Shown: positions 16,860 through 26,375, counted from the first letter of the stretch. The stretch: DNA of 64,000 nucleotides from Pontibacter akesuensis (GCF_001611675.1 NZ_CP014766.1:682001-746000), one strand, 5' to 3'. The notes: generated by a model from the sequence alone, not told the origin. Translations and numbers: made by a program.

Positions 16860-17203
16860 AAGGTGCAACATCAACCCTGAAACTGCTGTATAAGTATCAA
16901 CGCAAAATGTAACCGTACAACTCTATGTACTTAATAATGTCTGCTGCCTGAGCAGCACACTAAAAAATCTTGCTAACAAAAAATTATACTTTTTGTTATG
17001 TAATTATTTAAGACCCTACGACAGTGCATGTTAGCACTTCTAAAGAAAGGTAGCCATGCATACAACTTTGCATTTAGTGCCAATCCTACATAAATTGCAT
17101 TTCGGCGTCCTATGAGAATTACCGAACGCTGCTATTAAAACAGCCTGTTAAGCAGGTTACCGACTTCTATTTTTTACCGATCTATTATTTAACAAAACTC
17201 ATT
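16860..17203. other. 344-bp leader before the SusC gene
   Basis: AT-rich noncoding region. It must contain the promoter and 5' untranslated leader of the SusC/SusD operon. One TATACTT heptamer lies near 16985. No sigma-factor or anti-sigma gene is adjacent, so an ECF-type switch is not evident. Confidence 0.5.
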
Positions 17204-20200
17204 ATGAAGAAAAATGTACTACTGAGTTTTCTGATGATCTTCGCGGTGCTTTCCAGCGCGTGGGCTCAGACTCAAGCCGTTTCGGGTAGGGTTACCTCTG
17301 CCGCGGACGGATCAGCACTGCCAGGAGTAACGGTGCTGGAGCAAGGCACTACCAACGGCGTCACTACGGGCGCTAACGGCGAATACCAACTGAGCGTGCG
17401 CCCTAACGCCACGCTGGTGTTCCGCTTTATAGGCATGACCACCCAGCAGGTTCCGGTAGACGGCCGTTCAACTGTAAACGTGCAACTGGCAACCGACCAG
17501 AAACTATTGGAAGAAGTAGTGGTGGTAGGTTACGGTACCCAGGAGCGCCGCGAGTTAACGGGTGCCACCGCCCAGGTTACCTCTGAAGACGTAGCCAACC
17601 TACCGATCGTAGGTGTGGACCAGGCGATACAGGGCCGTGCTGCCGGTGTGCAGATATCGCAGAACTCTGGTACGCCAGGCGGCGGTATCACAGTGCGTGT
17701 GCGTGGCGCTACATCCATCTCTGCCAGCAACCAGCCGCTTTACGTGGTAGACGGCGTTCCGCTTACTACCGGCGACTTTTCCCAGCTTGGCTACGGTGGC
17801 CAGTCTGTGAATGCGGTCTCTGACATCAACCCGAACGACATTGCCTCTATTGACATTCTAAAGGACGCTTCCGCCGCGGCTATCTATGGTTCTCGTGCAG
17901 CAAACGGTGTGGTGATCATCACGACAAAGCGTGGCTCTGCCAACAAGACACAGGTAAACCTGAACGCTTATGCCGGTACTCAGAGCTTCTGGAAGGAGCC
18001 TGATCTGCTGAATGCACAGGAGTATACCAACATCATGATGGAAGCGTTTGTGAACGACGGCTTTTTGTCGCCGTTGCCTGAGGGCGAGCAGTACACCCCA
18101 GCAGATTTCCTGGACTTTTACTACGGAGAGGACTTTGAACCGGCCGACACAGATTGGATGGACCGGATTACGCGCGATGCTTCTATCAAGAACTACGAGC
18201 TTTCTGTGAGCGGCGGCGATGAGAAGACCCGCTACTACGTATCCGGTAACTACTTTGATCAGGAGGGTGTGGTAATCGGCAGCCGCTACCAGCGCTATTC
18301 TACACGCCTTAACCTGGACCACCAGGCAAACGATAAGTTCTCTTTCGGTGCAAGTGTACAGCTAAGCCGCTCAGACAACAACCGTATCATAAGCGACAAC
18401 ACCATCACTGGTCCGTTTGCGAACGCCCTGGCAGCATCGCCTCTTTTCCCTGTTTTCACAAACGCGGAAGGCACTGAGTACTCCTACCCTAACTTCTACT
18501 ACACCAACCCGGTGGCAGAAGGAACAGAGAACGACGATGAGACGGTGAACCTGCGTGCCTTGGGTAACATCACGGCTAAGTATATGATTACGCCAGGTCT
18601 TGACTTCCAGGTGCGCGGCGGTTATGACGCCCTGAACGTGGAGGAGAGACGCTACAGCCCGGCCAGCTTCCCGGGTTCTTTCTATGAGCCGCAGGGCGGA
18701 CAGGCCGTAAATGCCACCACCACCGTGACAAAGCGCTTGCTGGAGGCAACTTTGTCCTACAACAAGCTTTACAACGATGCGCACAACGTATCATCGGTGA
18801 TAGGAGCCAGCAACGAGAACAACCTAATCAAGTCAGCCAGTGTAACGGGCGAGGGCTTTGCCGGTGAGCAGTTCCGCTACGTATCCAGCGCCGCCATTGT
18901 GAATGCCGGCAGCAACTCTGAAGTGGAGTCTTCCCTGGTTTCCTTCTTCGGACGTGTGAACTACTCCTACATGGATAAATACCTGTTGGGCGTTAACTTC
19001 CGTGCCGATGGTTCCAGCCGTTTCGGGGAGAACAACCGCTTCGGTTACTTCCCTTCTGTTTCTGCAGGATGGAGAGTGCTGGAGGAAAGCTTTATGTCAG
19101 ACATTAACCTGCTAAGCGAACTGAAGCTGCGCGCCTCTTACGGCGTAACGGGTAACCAGGCGTTTGGAGATTTCAGGTTCCTGGGGCTGTACTCCGGCGG
19201 AAGCAACTACTTGGACAGACCGGGCCTTGCCCAGACACAGCTGGCTAACCCTGACCTGAAGTGGGAAGAGACAAAGCAGTTTAACGTGGGTACCGATATT
19301 GGCTTCCTGAACGGCCGTATCAACCTTGCCTTCGATTATTATATCAAAAACACTGACGACCTGCTGTTCGCCCGCCCGCTTCCTTCGCAGAGTGGTTTCA
19401 GCTCTGTGCAGTTTAACGTGGGTGGCACCAAAAACACTGGTGTTGAGTTTGCCCTGAACACGGTGAACATCACAAATCCAGGCAATGGCTTTAACTGGAC
19501 AACAGACTTCAACATCTCGCACAACAAAAACGAGGTGACTGAGCTGTATGAAGGCCAGGATATTTTCTACGGCTTTGGAGGCAACTCTCTCCTGCTGCGC
19601 GAAGGCGAGCCTATCGGAACATTCTACGGCTTTATTTCAGACGGTATCTTCAGCACACAGGATGAAGTGCCAGCCGAAAGAGCTGTGGACAGAGACGGAG
19701 ACGGCAACCTGGACACACAGGCCGGTGACGTGAATTTCCGTGACCTGAACGGTGACAACATTATCACAGACGAAGACCTGACTATTATAGGAAATGCCCA
19801 GCCAGATGTAGTGGGTGGTTTCACCAACACCTTCCGTTATGGCGGTTTCGACCTTAGCGTGTTTATGCAGTTCTCTTACGGCAACGAGATTGCCAACCCT
19901 GCCCGTGAGTACCAGATGCACCTGGGCGCTTACGATGACAACATGGTAGCCGACGTGCTGGACAGATGGAGACAGCCGGGTGACGTGACCGATGTGCCAC
20001 GCGCTACTTACCTGGATGAGAACCAGAACAACCGTGGCAACCAGTCGCGCTTTGTGTACGATGGCTCTTACATGCGTGTGAAGAACGTGGTATTGGGTTA
20101 CAGCCTTCCTAAAACTTTCGTTGAGCGTTACAGCCTGCGCAATGTGCGCCTGTATGCACAGGCCCAGAACCTGTTCACTTTCACCGACTACCCTGGATTT

Positions 20201-20308
20201 GACCCGGAAGTAAACTACGCCGGTACTTCAAACACTACCCTGGGTGTTGATTTTTACACGATACCGCAGTCAAGAACCTTCACTGTTGGCATTAACTTAG
20301 GACTATAA
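17204..20308 (+). CDS. SusC-like TonB-dependent outer-membrane receptor
   Basis: 1034 residues, the normal SusC length. The signal peptide ends at SSAWA, with mature Q22. An N-terminal carboxypeptidase-regulatory-like domain (SGRVTSAADGSALPGVTV, residues about 27-105) is followed by the SusC-type TonB-box signature LLEEVVVVGYG, the plug domain (SGTPGGGITVRVRGATS, LYVVDGVP, ILKDASAAAIYGSRAANGV) and a C-terminal 22-strand barrel ending in RTFTVGINLGL. It imports an oligosaccharide, peptide or other nutrient together with the SusD lipoprotein encoded 14 bases downstream. No glycoside hydrolase is nearby, so the substrate cannot be inferred. The start ATG and lysine-rich n-region are clear. Confidence 0.95.
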   Translation: MKKNVLLSFLMIFAVLSSAWAQTQAVSGRVTSAADGSALPGVTVLEQGTTNGVTTGANGEYQLSVRPNATLVFRFIGMTTQQVPVDGRSTVNVQLATDQKLLEEVVVVGYGTQERRELTGATAQVTSEDVANLPIVGVDQAIQGRAAGVQISQNSGTPGGGITVRVRGATSISASNQPLYVVDGVPLTTGDFSQLGYGGQSVNAVSDINPNDIASIDILKDASAAAIYGSRAANGVVIITTKRGSANKTQVNLNAYAGTQSFWKEPDLLNAQEYTNIMMEAFVNDGFLSPLPEGEQYTPADFLDFYYGEDFEPADTDWMDRITRDASIKNYELSVSGGDEKTRYYVSGNYFDQEGVVIGSRYQRYSTRLNLDHQANDKFSFGASVQLSRSDNNRIISDNTITGPFANALAASPLFPVFTNAEGTEYSYPNFYYTNPVAEGTENDDETVNLRALGNITAKYMITPGLDFQVRGGYDALNVEERRYSPASFPGSFYEPQGGQAVNATTTVTKRLLEATLSYNKLYNDAHNVSSVIGASNENNLIKSASVTGEGFAGEQFRYVSSAAIVNAGSNSEVESSLVSFFGRVNYSYMDKYLLGVNFRADGSSRFGENNRFGYFPSVSAGWRVLEESFMSDINLLSELKLRASYGVTGNQAFGDFRFLGLYSGGSNYLDRPGLAQTQLANPDLKWEETKQFNVGTDIGFLNGRINLAFDYYIKNTDDLLFARPLPSQSGFSSVQFNVGGTKNTGVEFALNTVNITNPGNGFNWTTDFNISHNKNEVTELYEGQDIFYGFGGNSLLLREGEPIGTFYGFISDGIFSTQDEVPAERAVDRDGDGNLDTQAGDVNFRDLNGDNIITDEDLTIIGNAQPDVVGGFTNTFRYGGFDLSVFMQFSYGNEIANPAREYQMHLGAYDDNMVADVLDRWRQPGDVTDVPRATYLDENQNNRGNQSRFVYDGSYMRVKNVVLGYSLPKTFVERYSLRNVRLYAQAQNLFTFTDYPGFDPEVNYAGTSNTTLGVDFYTIPQSRTFTVGINLGL

Positions 20309-20322
20309 TTGCTTAGAGAATC

Positions 20323-21696
20323 ATGAGAAAGTATAAATATATAATAGCAGCGGTGGCCCTGGGTATGTTTACCCTCAGCAGTTGCGAAGATGCATTGGAC
20401 GTAGACCCAACCACCGAGATTCCGGGTGAGACGGCCGTTAATGACCTGACTTCCCTGGAGAGGGCCGCCTACGGCGCCTACAGTGCCCTACAGCCTACAG
20501 ATTACTACGGATTGCGTTACCTGGTTTACCAGGATGTGTATGCTGACAACCTGGCCCATGCTGGTACTTTCAGTACCGATAGGGAAGTATCAAACCGTAA
20601 CATCAACCAGTCTAACCTGCAGATCGCGGAGACGTGGGCGAGCATTTACCTGGTGATTAACAGAGCCAACACGGTAATAGAGCAAGCCAACGAATTGGTG
20701 GCCAACGATGTGGTTGCACAGGAAGACGCAGACCTTATTCTGGGTCAGATGTATTTCCTGCGAGGTTTGGCATACTTTGATTTGGTGAAGGTGTTTGGCG
20801 GGGTTCCGCTGGAGCTTACAGCTGTACGGGACCTGACTGACATTGACTTTAAGGCCCGCTCCAGCCAGGAGGAGGTATACCAGTCTATCATCAGCGACCT
20901 GCAGCAGGCAGAAGCATTGCTTCCACCTGAAACAGGCACACCGACCACAGCCTCTGGCCTGGCTGCATCTGCCCTGTTGGCACGCGTATACCTGCAGCAG
21001 GGCAACAACGCCCAAGCTGCCGCCAAAGCGACCGAAGTGATAGAAAGCGGCCAGTACAACCTGGTAAGCGACTTTGAGGACGTTTTCCTGCTGGAAAGCA
21101 ACAACGAGATTATCTTCAGCATTGAGTACACCACCAACGATCAGAACGGCCTGGGCAGCGCTACAAACCTGAGCACCCCTGGACAGAAGTTCGTGGTGCG
21201 CCAGGACCTGTTTGACGCGCTGCAGGAATCTGGAGCAAGAGGTGACGAGCGCTTTGCAGCCACAGCGCAAGCCGTAGGCCAGGGCAACCTGAAGTTGCTC
21301 AAGTATGAGGACGACGTGAACAACTCTGACGACGTGATCGTGCTGCGCCTGGCTGAGATGTACCTCATCCGTGCAGAGGCACTAGCCCGCCAAGGCACAC
21401 TGACCGGACTGGCCGCACCTCAGGTACTTTCCGACATCAACCAAATCAGGACAAGAGCCGGGTTGAGCCGCCTGCTAACGTTAACGAATTCGGCAGCCCT
21501 GAACGAGATTCTGGAGCAACGCCGCCTGGAGTTTGTTGGCGAAGGCCTGCGTTTTATGGACCTGAAGCGCTACAACAGAACGTGTGAGGAAATTGGCTTC
21601 TGCGAGGCAACCGGGGCAGCTTACCGAAACCTGTGGCCTATTCCGCTGCAGGAACTGGAGCTAAACCCTAGCCTGGTGAAGAACCCTGGGTACTAA
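20323..21696 (+). CDS. SusD/RagB-like substrate-binding lipoprotein
   Basis: 457 residues. The lipobox is TLSSC with the lipidated cysteine at residue 21, followed by EDALDVDPTTEIPG, typical of SusD N-termini. TPR-like helices follow (YFLRGLAYFDLVKVFGGVPL, ASALLARVYLQQGN), and the family ending NLWPIPLQELELNPSLVKNPGY is intact when read in two parts. It caps the SusC barrel at the cell surface and binds the ligand. The gap to SusC is 14 bases; a strong terminator follows at 21715, so the operon is just these two genes. Confidence 0.95.
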   Translation: MRKYKYIIAAVALGMFTLSSCEDALDVDPTTEIPGETAVNDLTSLERAAYGAYSALQPTDYYGLRYLVYQDVYADNLAHAGTFSTDREVSNRNINQSNLQIAETWASIYLVINRANTVIEQANELVANDVVAQEDADLILGQMYFLRGLAYFDLVKVFGGVPLELTAVRDLTDIDFKARSSQEEVYQSIISDLQQAEALLPPETGTPTTASGLAASALLARVYLQQGNNAQAAAKATEVIESGQYNLVSDFEDVFLLESNNEIIFSIEYTTNDQNGLGSATNLSTPGQKFVVRQDLFDALQESGARGDERFAATAQAVGQGNLKLLKYEDDVNNSDDVIVLRLAEMYLIRAEALARQGTLTGLAAPQVLSDINQIRTRAGLSRLLTLTNSAALNEILEQRRLEFVGEGLRFMDLKRYNRTCEEIGFCEATGAAYRNLWPIPLQELELNPSLVKNPGY

Positions 21697-21714
21697 CCTC
21701 TATTTTCACAGCAT

Positions 21715-21751
21715 AAAAAACGGCTTCTGCAGATGCGGGAGCCGTTTTTTT
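21715..21751 (+). terminator. Terminator of the SusC/SusD operon
   Basis: AAAAAACGGCTTC at 21715-21727 pairs with GGAGCCGTTTTTTT at 21738-21751, with one G-T pair and a 10-base loop, ending in seven T. Confidence 0.85.
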
Positions 21752-21768
21752 ATATCCTTTTCAAAATA

Positions 21769-21813
21769 AACTAAACAATTAGTTGTAAAACTAAGTAAAT
21801 AGTTATACATTTA
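21769..21813 (+). promoter_or_regulatory. Promoter with two tandem BlaI-type operators
   Basis: Two 16-bp dyads, AACTAAACAATTAGTT (21769-21784) and AACTAAGTAAATAGTT (21789-21804), start exactly 20 bp apart, two helical turns. A TTG at 21783-21785 and TACATTTA at 21806-21813 fit a Bacteroidota -33/-7 pair with 20-bp spacing, so a repressor on these dyads would cover the promoter. This suits autorepression by the BlaI-type protein encoded next. Confidence 0.65.
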
Positions 21814-21840
21814 GATACTGAACTACAGCCGCTTATACTT

Positions 21841-22236
21841 ATGATGAAGGAACTGACGAAAGCCGAAGAGGAAATCATGCAGGTGCTCTGGAAGCTGGAA
21901 CAGGCTTTTGTGAAGGACATTCTGGAAGAACTGCCTGAACCGAAGCCCGCCTACAATACTGTCTCCACGATAGTGCGCATTCTGGAAACCAAAGGGTTTG
22001 TAGGGCACGAGGCCTTCGGAAAATCACACAAGTACCACCCGCTGGTGGCGCAGGACAAGTATAAAAGCTTTTTCCTGAAGAACTTTATGAGCGGCTACTT
22101 CGGCGGCTCTTTTGAGCGGCTGGTCTCTTTCTTTGCCAAAGATAACAACCTGGATGTGAAGGAGCTGGACGAGCTGATGCGCCATGTAAAACAAGACCTG
22201 GACCAAAACGAGGAAACCGATGGAAGCAATTCTTAA
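21841..22236 (+). CDS. BlaI/MecI-family transcriptional repressor
   Basis: 131 residues. The winged-helix domain is KELTKAEEEIMQVLWKLEQAFVKDILEEL (split here by function: helices 1-2) with YNTVSTIVRILETKGFV as the recognition helix and wing. The C-terminal half (residues about 70-120) is the dimerisation region that is cleaved or released on signalling in BlaI/MecI. Family members repress a linked M56 receptor gene until the receptor senses a signal. It overlaps the M56 gene by 17 bases, and tandem dyads lie in its promoter. The signal need not be a beta-lactam, because no beta-lactamase gene is present nearby. Confidence 0.9.
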   Translation: MMKELTKAEEEIMQVLWKLEQAFVKDILEELPEPKPAYNTVSTIVRILETKGFVGHEAFGKSHKYHPLVAQDKYKSFFLKNFMSGYFGGSFERLVSFFAKDNNLDVKELDELMRHVKQDLDQNEETDGSNS

Positions 22237-23686
22237 CTACGCACTCAAAGCCGGTATCGGGATACTGGTGCTGTACCTCTTCTACTTCGCCCTGCTGCGG
22301 GGCCAGAACAACTTCAGGTTTAACCGCCTGTACCTGCTGCTCGCTCCTCCCCTCGCCCTGCTGCTGCCTTTGTTAAGCTGGCCCGCTTTTATGGCTCCCG
22401 AGGCAGCCGTAACTCAGGCGCTGCAAGCCATTCAGCTGCAGGAGGTAACGGTAACGGCCTTTCGCCCTAAGGCAACAGAAGCAGCCTTAGTTTCACTCTC
22501 ATGGCCTGCTATACTTACTTGTATCTATAGTATAGGTATTCTGCTGGTGCTCGGCAACCTGGTGCGGCAGCTGTGGCAATTAAGGCAGGTAAAGAAAATG
22601 GCTGCACCTGCCATGGCTGCCGGCGAGGCGCAGGTATATCAACTATCGGGCTCCTACCCCAGCTTTGCCTTTGGCAGGAGCGTCTTCATCAGTCAGCGGG
22701 ATAACCTGAATGCGGCAGAGCAAGAGCAGGTGCTGGCGCACGAACTGGCGCATGTGCGCTTCGGCCATACCTGGGATGTGCTGTTTTACGAGGTGCTGAC
22801 GGCGCTGCTGTGGTTTCACCCGGCCGTTTGGCTGATGAAGCAGGAACTGCGTGATGTGCACGAGTACCAGGCCGATGCCACCGTGGTGGCGTGTTTTCAG
22901 GCGCAGAAGTATACTTCGCTGCTCTCGCGGGAGGCGCTGCTGAGTATGGGACTGCCGGTGGGCAGCCATTTCACCAAGCCGCAGGTACTGAAGCGTTTGC
23001 ACATGCTACAGCAGTTTGGCCGTAAACCGGGCTGGGGCAAGCCGCTGCTCACGCTGCCGCTTCTTGTTGTGCTGCTGTTCTCGCTTACCGGGCAGCAGGT
23101 GGTTACCGGCGTTGCAAACCCTTTTACCCCACCGGTTCAGGCAGCACTGCCAGTAAGCAACTTGCCTGATAAGGGGCAGCCGAAGGAGCAGGTTGCCATG
23201 CTGGCCCCTGCAGCGGAAACGCCTCCATCAAAAGCTGAGGCTAAACCGGCTGCGCCAGCACCGGACAAAACGGTGGAGGAGCCAGTGCTGGAGGAGGAAA
23301 AGACAGCGGAGGTGCCGGTTCAGGAAAATAAGCCCGAAGACGACAACATACATAACCTGCTGGAGGTGAAACCTTACACGTACGTGGAGCAGATGCCCAC
23401 CTTCAATGGGGGCGAAGGCGAGATGCTGCGCTTCCTGGCGAAGAATATCCGTTATCCGCTAGGGGCACAGCAAGCCGGGGTGGAAGGCCTGGTGGTGCTG
23501 AGCTTCGTGGTGGGCCAGAACGGCCGCCTGAGTGATTTCCAAATTGTAAAGAAGCTTAGCGCGGACACTGATGAAGAGGCACTCCGCGTGGTGAAACTCA
23601 TGGACGGCAAATGGCAGGCGGGCAGGCAAAACGGGAAGGTGGTTCCGGTTCGCTATACTTTGCCAGTCCGGTTCGCCATCAAATAA
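22220..23686 (+). CDS. M56 (BlaR1-type) membrane metallopeptidase with TonB_C domain
   Basis: 488 residues. Transmembrane segments lie near residues 10-27, 37-54, 97-113 and 280-300. The zinc site is VLAHELAHVRFGH (HExxH at 174-178) with a later glutamate in HEYQADATV. After the last membrane segment comes a Pro/Glu/Lys-rich linker (about 320-385), then one TonB_C-like domain (QMPTFNGGEGEMLRFL, GVEGLVVLSFVVGQNG, LPVRFAIK). The penicillin-binding sensor of BlaR1 is absent; TonB_C takes its place, as in many Bacteroidota. It presumably senses an envelope signal and triggers cleavage or release of the overlapping BlaI. The TonB_C end closely matches the first module of the next gene product. Confidence 0.9.
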   Translation: MEAILNYALKAGIGILVLYLFYFALLRGQNNFRFNRLYLLLAPPLALLLPLLSWPAFMAPEAAVTQALQAIQLQEVTVTAFRPKATEAALVSLSWPAILTCIYSIGILLVLGNLVRQLWQLRQVKKMAAPAMAAGEAQVYQLSGSYPSFAFGRSVFISQRDNLNAAEQEQVLAHELAHVRFGHTWDVLFYEVLTALLWFHPAVWLMKQELRDVHEYQADATVVACFQAQKYTSLLSREALLSMGLPVGSHFTKPQVLKRLHMLQQFGRKPGWGKPLLTLPLLVVLLFSLTGQQVVTGVANPFTPPVQAALPVSNLPDKGQPKEQVAMLAPAAETPPSKAEAKPAAPAPDKTVEEPVLEEEKTAEVPVQENKPEDDNIHNLLEVKPYTYVEQMPTFNGGEGEMLRFLAKNIRYPLGAQQAGVEGLVVLSFVVGQNGRLSDFQIVKKLSADTDEEALRVVKLMDGKWQAGRQNGKVVPVRYTLPVRFAIK

Positions 23687-23782
23687 ATCATACTTAAACT
23701 AGCCAAATATTAATTTTTCAGCCTGTTTCGGCTGATACAGGATACCTATTGCCTTTCTCCAAGTATAAAAACAAACAACAAG

Positions 23783-25051
23783 ATGATGAAAAACAGAACA
23801 AAAAACCTGACCGCCGCCCTGCTGCTAAGTATGGCAACCTTCGCCACCGCACCAGTTGCCTTGGCACAGTCCACGCAAAAACCTTATACCTATGTAGAGC
23901 AGATGCCCGTGTTCAAAGGCGGTGAAGGCGAGATGCTGAAGTTCCTGGGACAAAATATTCAGTACCCAAAAGATGCGCAGCAGGCGGGAGTGGAAGGCCT
24001 GGTGGTGCTAAGCTTTGTGGTGGGCGCTGACGGCTCAGTCTCAAATGTAGCAGTAGTTAAATCGCTGATCGAGAGCACGAATGCCGAGGCCGTGCGTGTG
24101 GTAAAGATGACGGATGGCAAATGGACACCAGGCAGGCAGAACGGAAAAGCTGTGCCGGTGCGCTACACGTTGCCTGTACGCTTTGCAGTGCGAGATGAGC
24201 AGAAAACAACCACGCCAGACCAAAAACCAGAGTACAAAGGTGGCCAGGAGGCGCTTTTCAAAGCCATCGGCCAAAATATGGTGTTGCCCGAAGAGGCTAA
24301 AAAAGAACACCTGAACGCGCGGGTGGTGGTAAAGTTTACGGTGGAGCCAAACGGAAGCGTATCCAACATCAAACTGGCTGACACCAAGTTGAAGAAAACC
24401 ATTGGCCCGGACGATAAGTTGGATTACATGGATGCCTCCTCCTTCAACCTCCAGAACAAAACCATACTTGCCCGCCTGGCAGAGGTGGCCGCCGCCGCCG
24501 TGCAAAAAACATCGGGCCAATGGCAGCCAGCCACCAAAAACGGCCAGCCCGTTGCAGCCGAAGTATACTTGCCGGTGCAGTTTCTGGGCTCAGAGGTGGA
24601 GCGGGGTAGTGCACTCCCTGAAACCAAGGCAGCACCTGTGCAGGACGTTAAAGCGAACCTTGTTGGCATGAATGACCTTGTGCCGCTCTTCAAGCTAGAC
24701 AAGAAACCAACTTTTAAAGAGGGCGAAATGGCAGCTAAGAAATTCTATGCGAAGAACCTTCGCTACCCCGATACGGAAGCGGAAGGCGACGTGACAGCTT
24801 CCTTTCTCGTTTTTGAAGACGGAACGATTGGCAAAGCCTCCATCGGCACAAGTATGGGAACTGCCCTTAAAGAGGAGGTGCTGCGCGTGGTGGAGCTAAG
24901 CAAGGGCAAGTGGCAGCCGGGCTACAAAGACGGCAAGGCCGTAAAAACGGTAAATATGCTGGTAGTACGGTTTGTAAATGAAAGCAGTGTAAAGAAGGAA
25001 CCAAAAAAAGAGAGATTACCGGCAGATGTGGTGGTGACGAAATTCAAGTAA
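23783..25051 (+). CDS. Secreted protein with three TonB_C-like modules (copy 1)
   Basis: 422 residues. A signal peptide ends near APVALAQ. Three repeats follow: residues about 36-135 (VEQMPVFKGGEGEMLKFLGQ, GLVVLSFVVGADGSV, LPVRFAV), about 145-275 (PEYKGGQEALFKAIG, RVVVKFTVEPNGSVS, LPVQFLG) and about 300-405 (KPTFKEGEMAAKKFYAKN, GDVTASFLVFEDGT, MLVVRFVN). Each has the strand-helix pattern of the TonB C-terminal domain, but the protein has no TonB membrane anchor or proline-rich spacer, so it should be periplasmic. The first module is almost the same as the end of the M56 receptor. The C-terminus ADVVVTKFK echoes the next protein. An ATG three bases downstream is an alternative start. Confidence 0.8.
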   Translation: MMKNRTKNLTAALLLSMATFATAPVALAQSTQKPYTYVEQMPVFKGGEGEMLKFLGQNIQYPKDAQQAGVEGLVVLSFVVGADGSVSNVAVVKSLIESTNAEAVRVVKMTDGKWTPGRQNGKAVPVRYTLPVRFAVRDEQKTTTPDQKPEYKGGQEALFKAIGQNMVLPEEAKKEHLNARVVVKFTVEPNGSVSNIKLADTKLKKTIGPDDKLDYMDASSFNLQNKTILARLAEVAAAAVQKTSGQWQPATKNGQPVAAEVYLPVQFLGSEVERGSALPETKAAPVQDVKANLVGMNDLVPLFKLDKKPTFKEGEMAAKKFYAKNLRYPDTEAEGDVTASFLVFEDGTIGKASIGTSMGTALKEEVLRVVELSKGKWQPGYKDGKAVKTVNMLVVRFVNESSVKKEPKKERLPADVVVTKFK

Positions 25052-25115
25052 AGAGAGTATCATTTATATAAATTTTACTATCTTAAGTACTTTAACCACC
25101 ATACCCACTGTTCCT

Positions 25116-26375
25116 ATGAAAACGAAACGCCATTTGTCTCTCCTGGCAGGCATAACCCTGCTTGGTTCAACTGCCCTCCTTTCCCCAAATGCACGGGCAC
25201 AAACTGCCGCCCCTACGGCAGACGAAAACGTGCTTTCATACGTGGAGCAGATGCCTGCCTTTGATGGTGGTGAAGCAGCGAAGATGAATTTTATCTACAG
25301 CCAATTGCAGTACCCCGAAGAGGCCAAAGGATTAGGTGAAGCAGGTTTAGTGGTGGTGTCCTTTGTTGTGGAGACCGACGGCTCTGTCTCTAACCTCAGC
25401 ACAGAAAAAAGCCTATCAAAAAGCACCGATGCTGAGGCCTTACGGGTTGCCGCGTTAACAGCAGGAAAATGGACAACCGGCAGGCACCGAGGCAAGCCGG
25501 TGCGGGTAAAAACGCTTCTTCCCATCAGGTTTAGTTTAAATGAAAACGGAGATCAGGCGGTTCTGAGCCGTATGCCTGCGTTCAAAGGCGGACAGGAAGC
25601 AATGATCCGCACCATTTACCAACACCTGACGTTGCCTGAAGGAGCAAAAAAAGAAGGTGTTGCGGCGCGTCTGCAGGTTAAGTTTACCGTGGAGCAGGAC
25701 GGTAGCATTGCCAACGTTGCCATTGCCGACACCAAGCTAAAGCAGGTGGTAGCCAACGGCAGTAAGCTGGATTATAACGATGCTTCAAGCTTCAAATTAA
25801 AGGATAAGGCTGTACTGGCACAACTTGGTGAGGCAGCAGCCAAGGCTATAAAGCAAACCAGCGGCATGTGGAACCCAGGCTTACGGAACGGCAAACCCGT
25901 TGCTGCCGAAGTAACGCTGCCTATACTTATTTCAGGCGGGCCTAATGCAGACCAACTGTCCCAGATAATGCTTCTTTCTTACCAGCCGAATGCCTACGAC
26001 AGCAAAAGCACGTATGCGGCAGATGAAGTGGATGCTGCTCCGGCATTGAAAAACGAGCCGCTGCGCAAGTTCCTGGCACAGCACCTCCGCTACCCTGACA
26101 CTGATTTCGAAGGTACCGTACGCGTCGCCTTTATCGTGACTCAGGATGGCAAGGCCATCGGTCCGATGACGGATGTACAGGAAATACAACCAGCAGTGGC
26201 CGACGAGATAAAAAGGGTATTTAAATTAGCTGAGGGTAACTGGGCACCAGCCACAAAGAACGCAAAGCCGGTTACGGCACTGGAGGAAATCACCATCGCG
26301 TTCTCCTCAACTAAGGCAAATAACAAGGCTGCATCTAAGAAAACAGAAACTGCCGATGTGGTGGTGACGAGGTAA
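25116..26375 (+). CDS. Secreted protein with three TonB_C-like modules (copy 2)
   Basis: 419 residues, a paralogue of the preceding protein with the same layout: signal peptide ending near ARAQ, then modules at about 45-140 (VEQMPAFDGGEAAKMNFIY, GLVVVSFVVETDGSV), 150-270 (RMPAFKGGQEAMIRTIYQ, LQVKFTVEQDGSIA) and 310-400 (NEPLRKFLAQHLRYPD, GTVRVAFIVTQDGK). It ends ETADVVVTR, again an ADVVVT tail. The gap of 64 bases and shared direction suggest one transcript with the BlaI/M56 genes, but the AT-rich gap could carry a promoter. The likely role is periplasmic partner or decoy of the M56 TonB_C sensor; this is inference. Confidence 0.8.
   Translation: MKTKRHLSLLAGITLLGSTALLSPNARAQTAAPTADENVLSYVEQMPAFDGGEAAKMNFIYSQLQYPEEAKGLGEAGLVVVSFVVETDGSVSNLSTEKSLSKSTDAEALRVAALTAGKWTTGRHRGKPVRVKTLLPIRFSLNENGDQAVLSRMPAFKGGQEAMIRTIYQHLTLPEGAKKEGVAARLQVKFTVEQDGSIANVAIADTKLKQVVANGSKLDYNDASSFKLKDKAVLAQLGEAAAKAIKQTSGMWNPGLRNGKPVAAEVTLPILISGGPNADQLSQIMLLSYQPNAYDSKSTYAADEVDAAPALKNEPLRKFLAQHLRYPDTDFEGTVRVAFIVTQDGKAIGPMTDVQEIQPAVADEIKRVFKLAEGNWAPATKNAKPVTALEEITIAFSSTKANNKAASKKTETADVVVTR

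Noticed and set aside
21841-23686. Beta-lactam resistance locus
   Set aside because: BlaI and M56 genes are present, but the penicillin-sensing domain and a beta-lactamase are missing, so this label is not supported.
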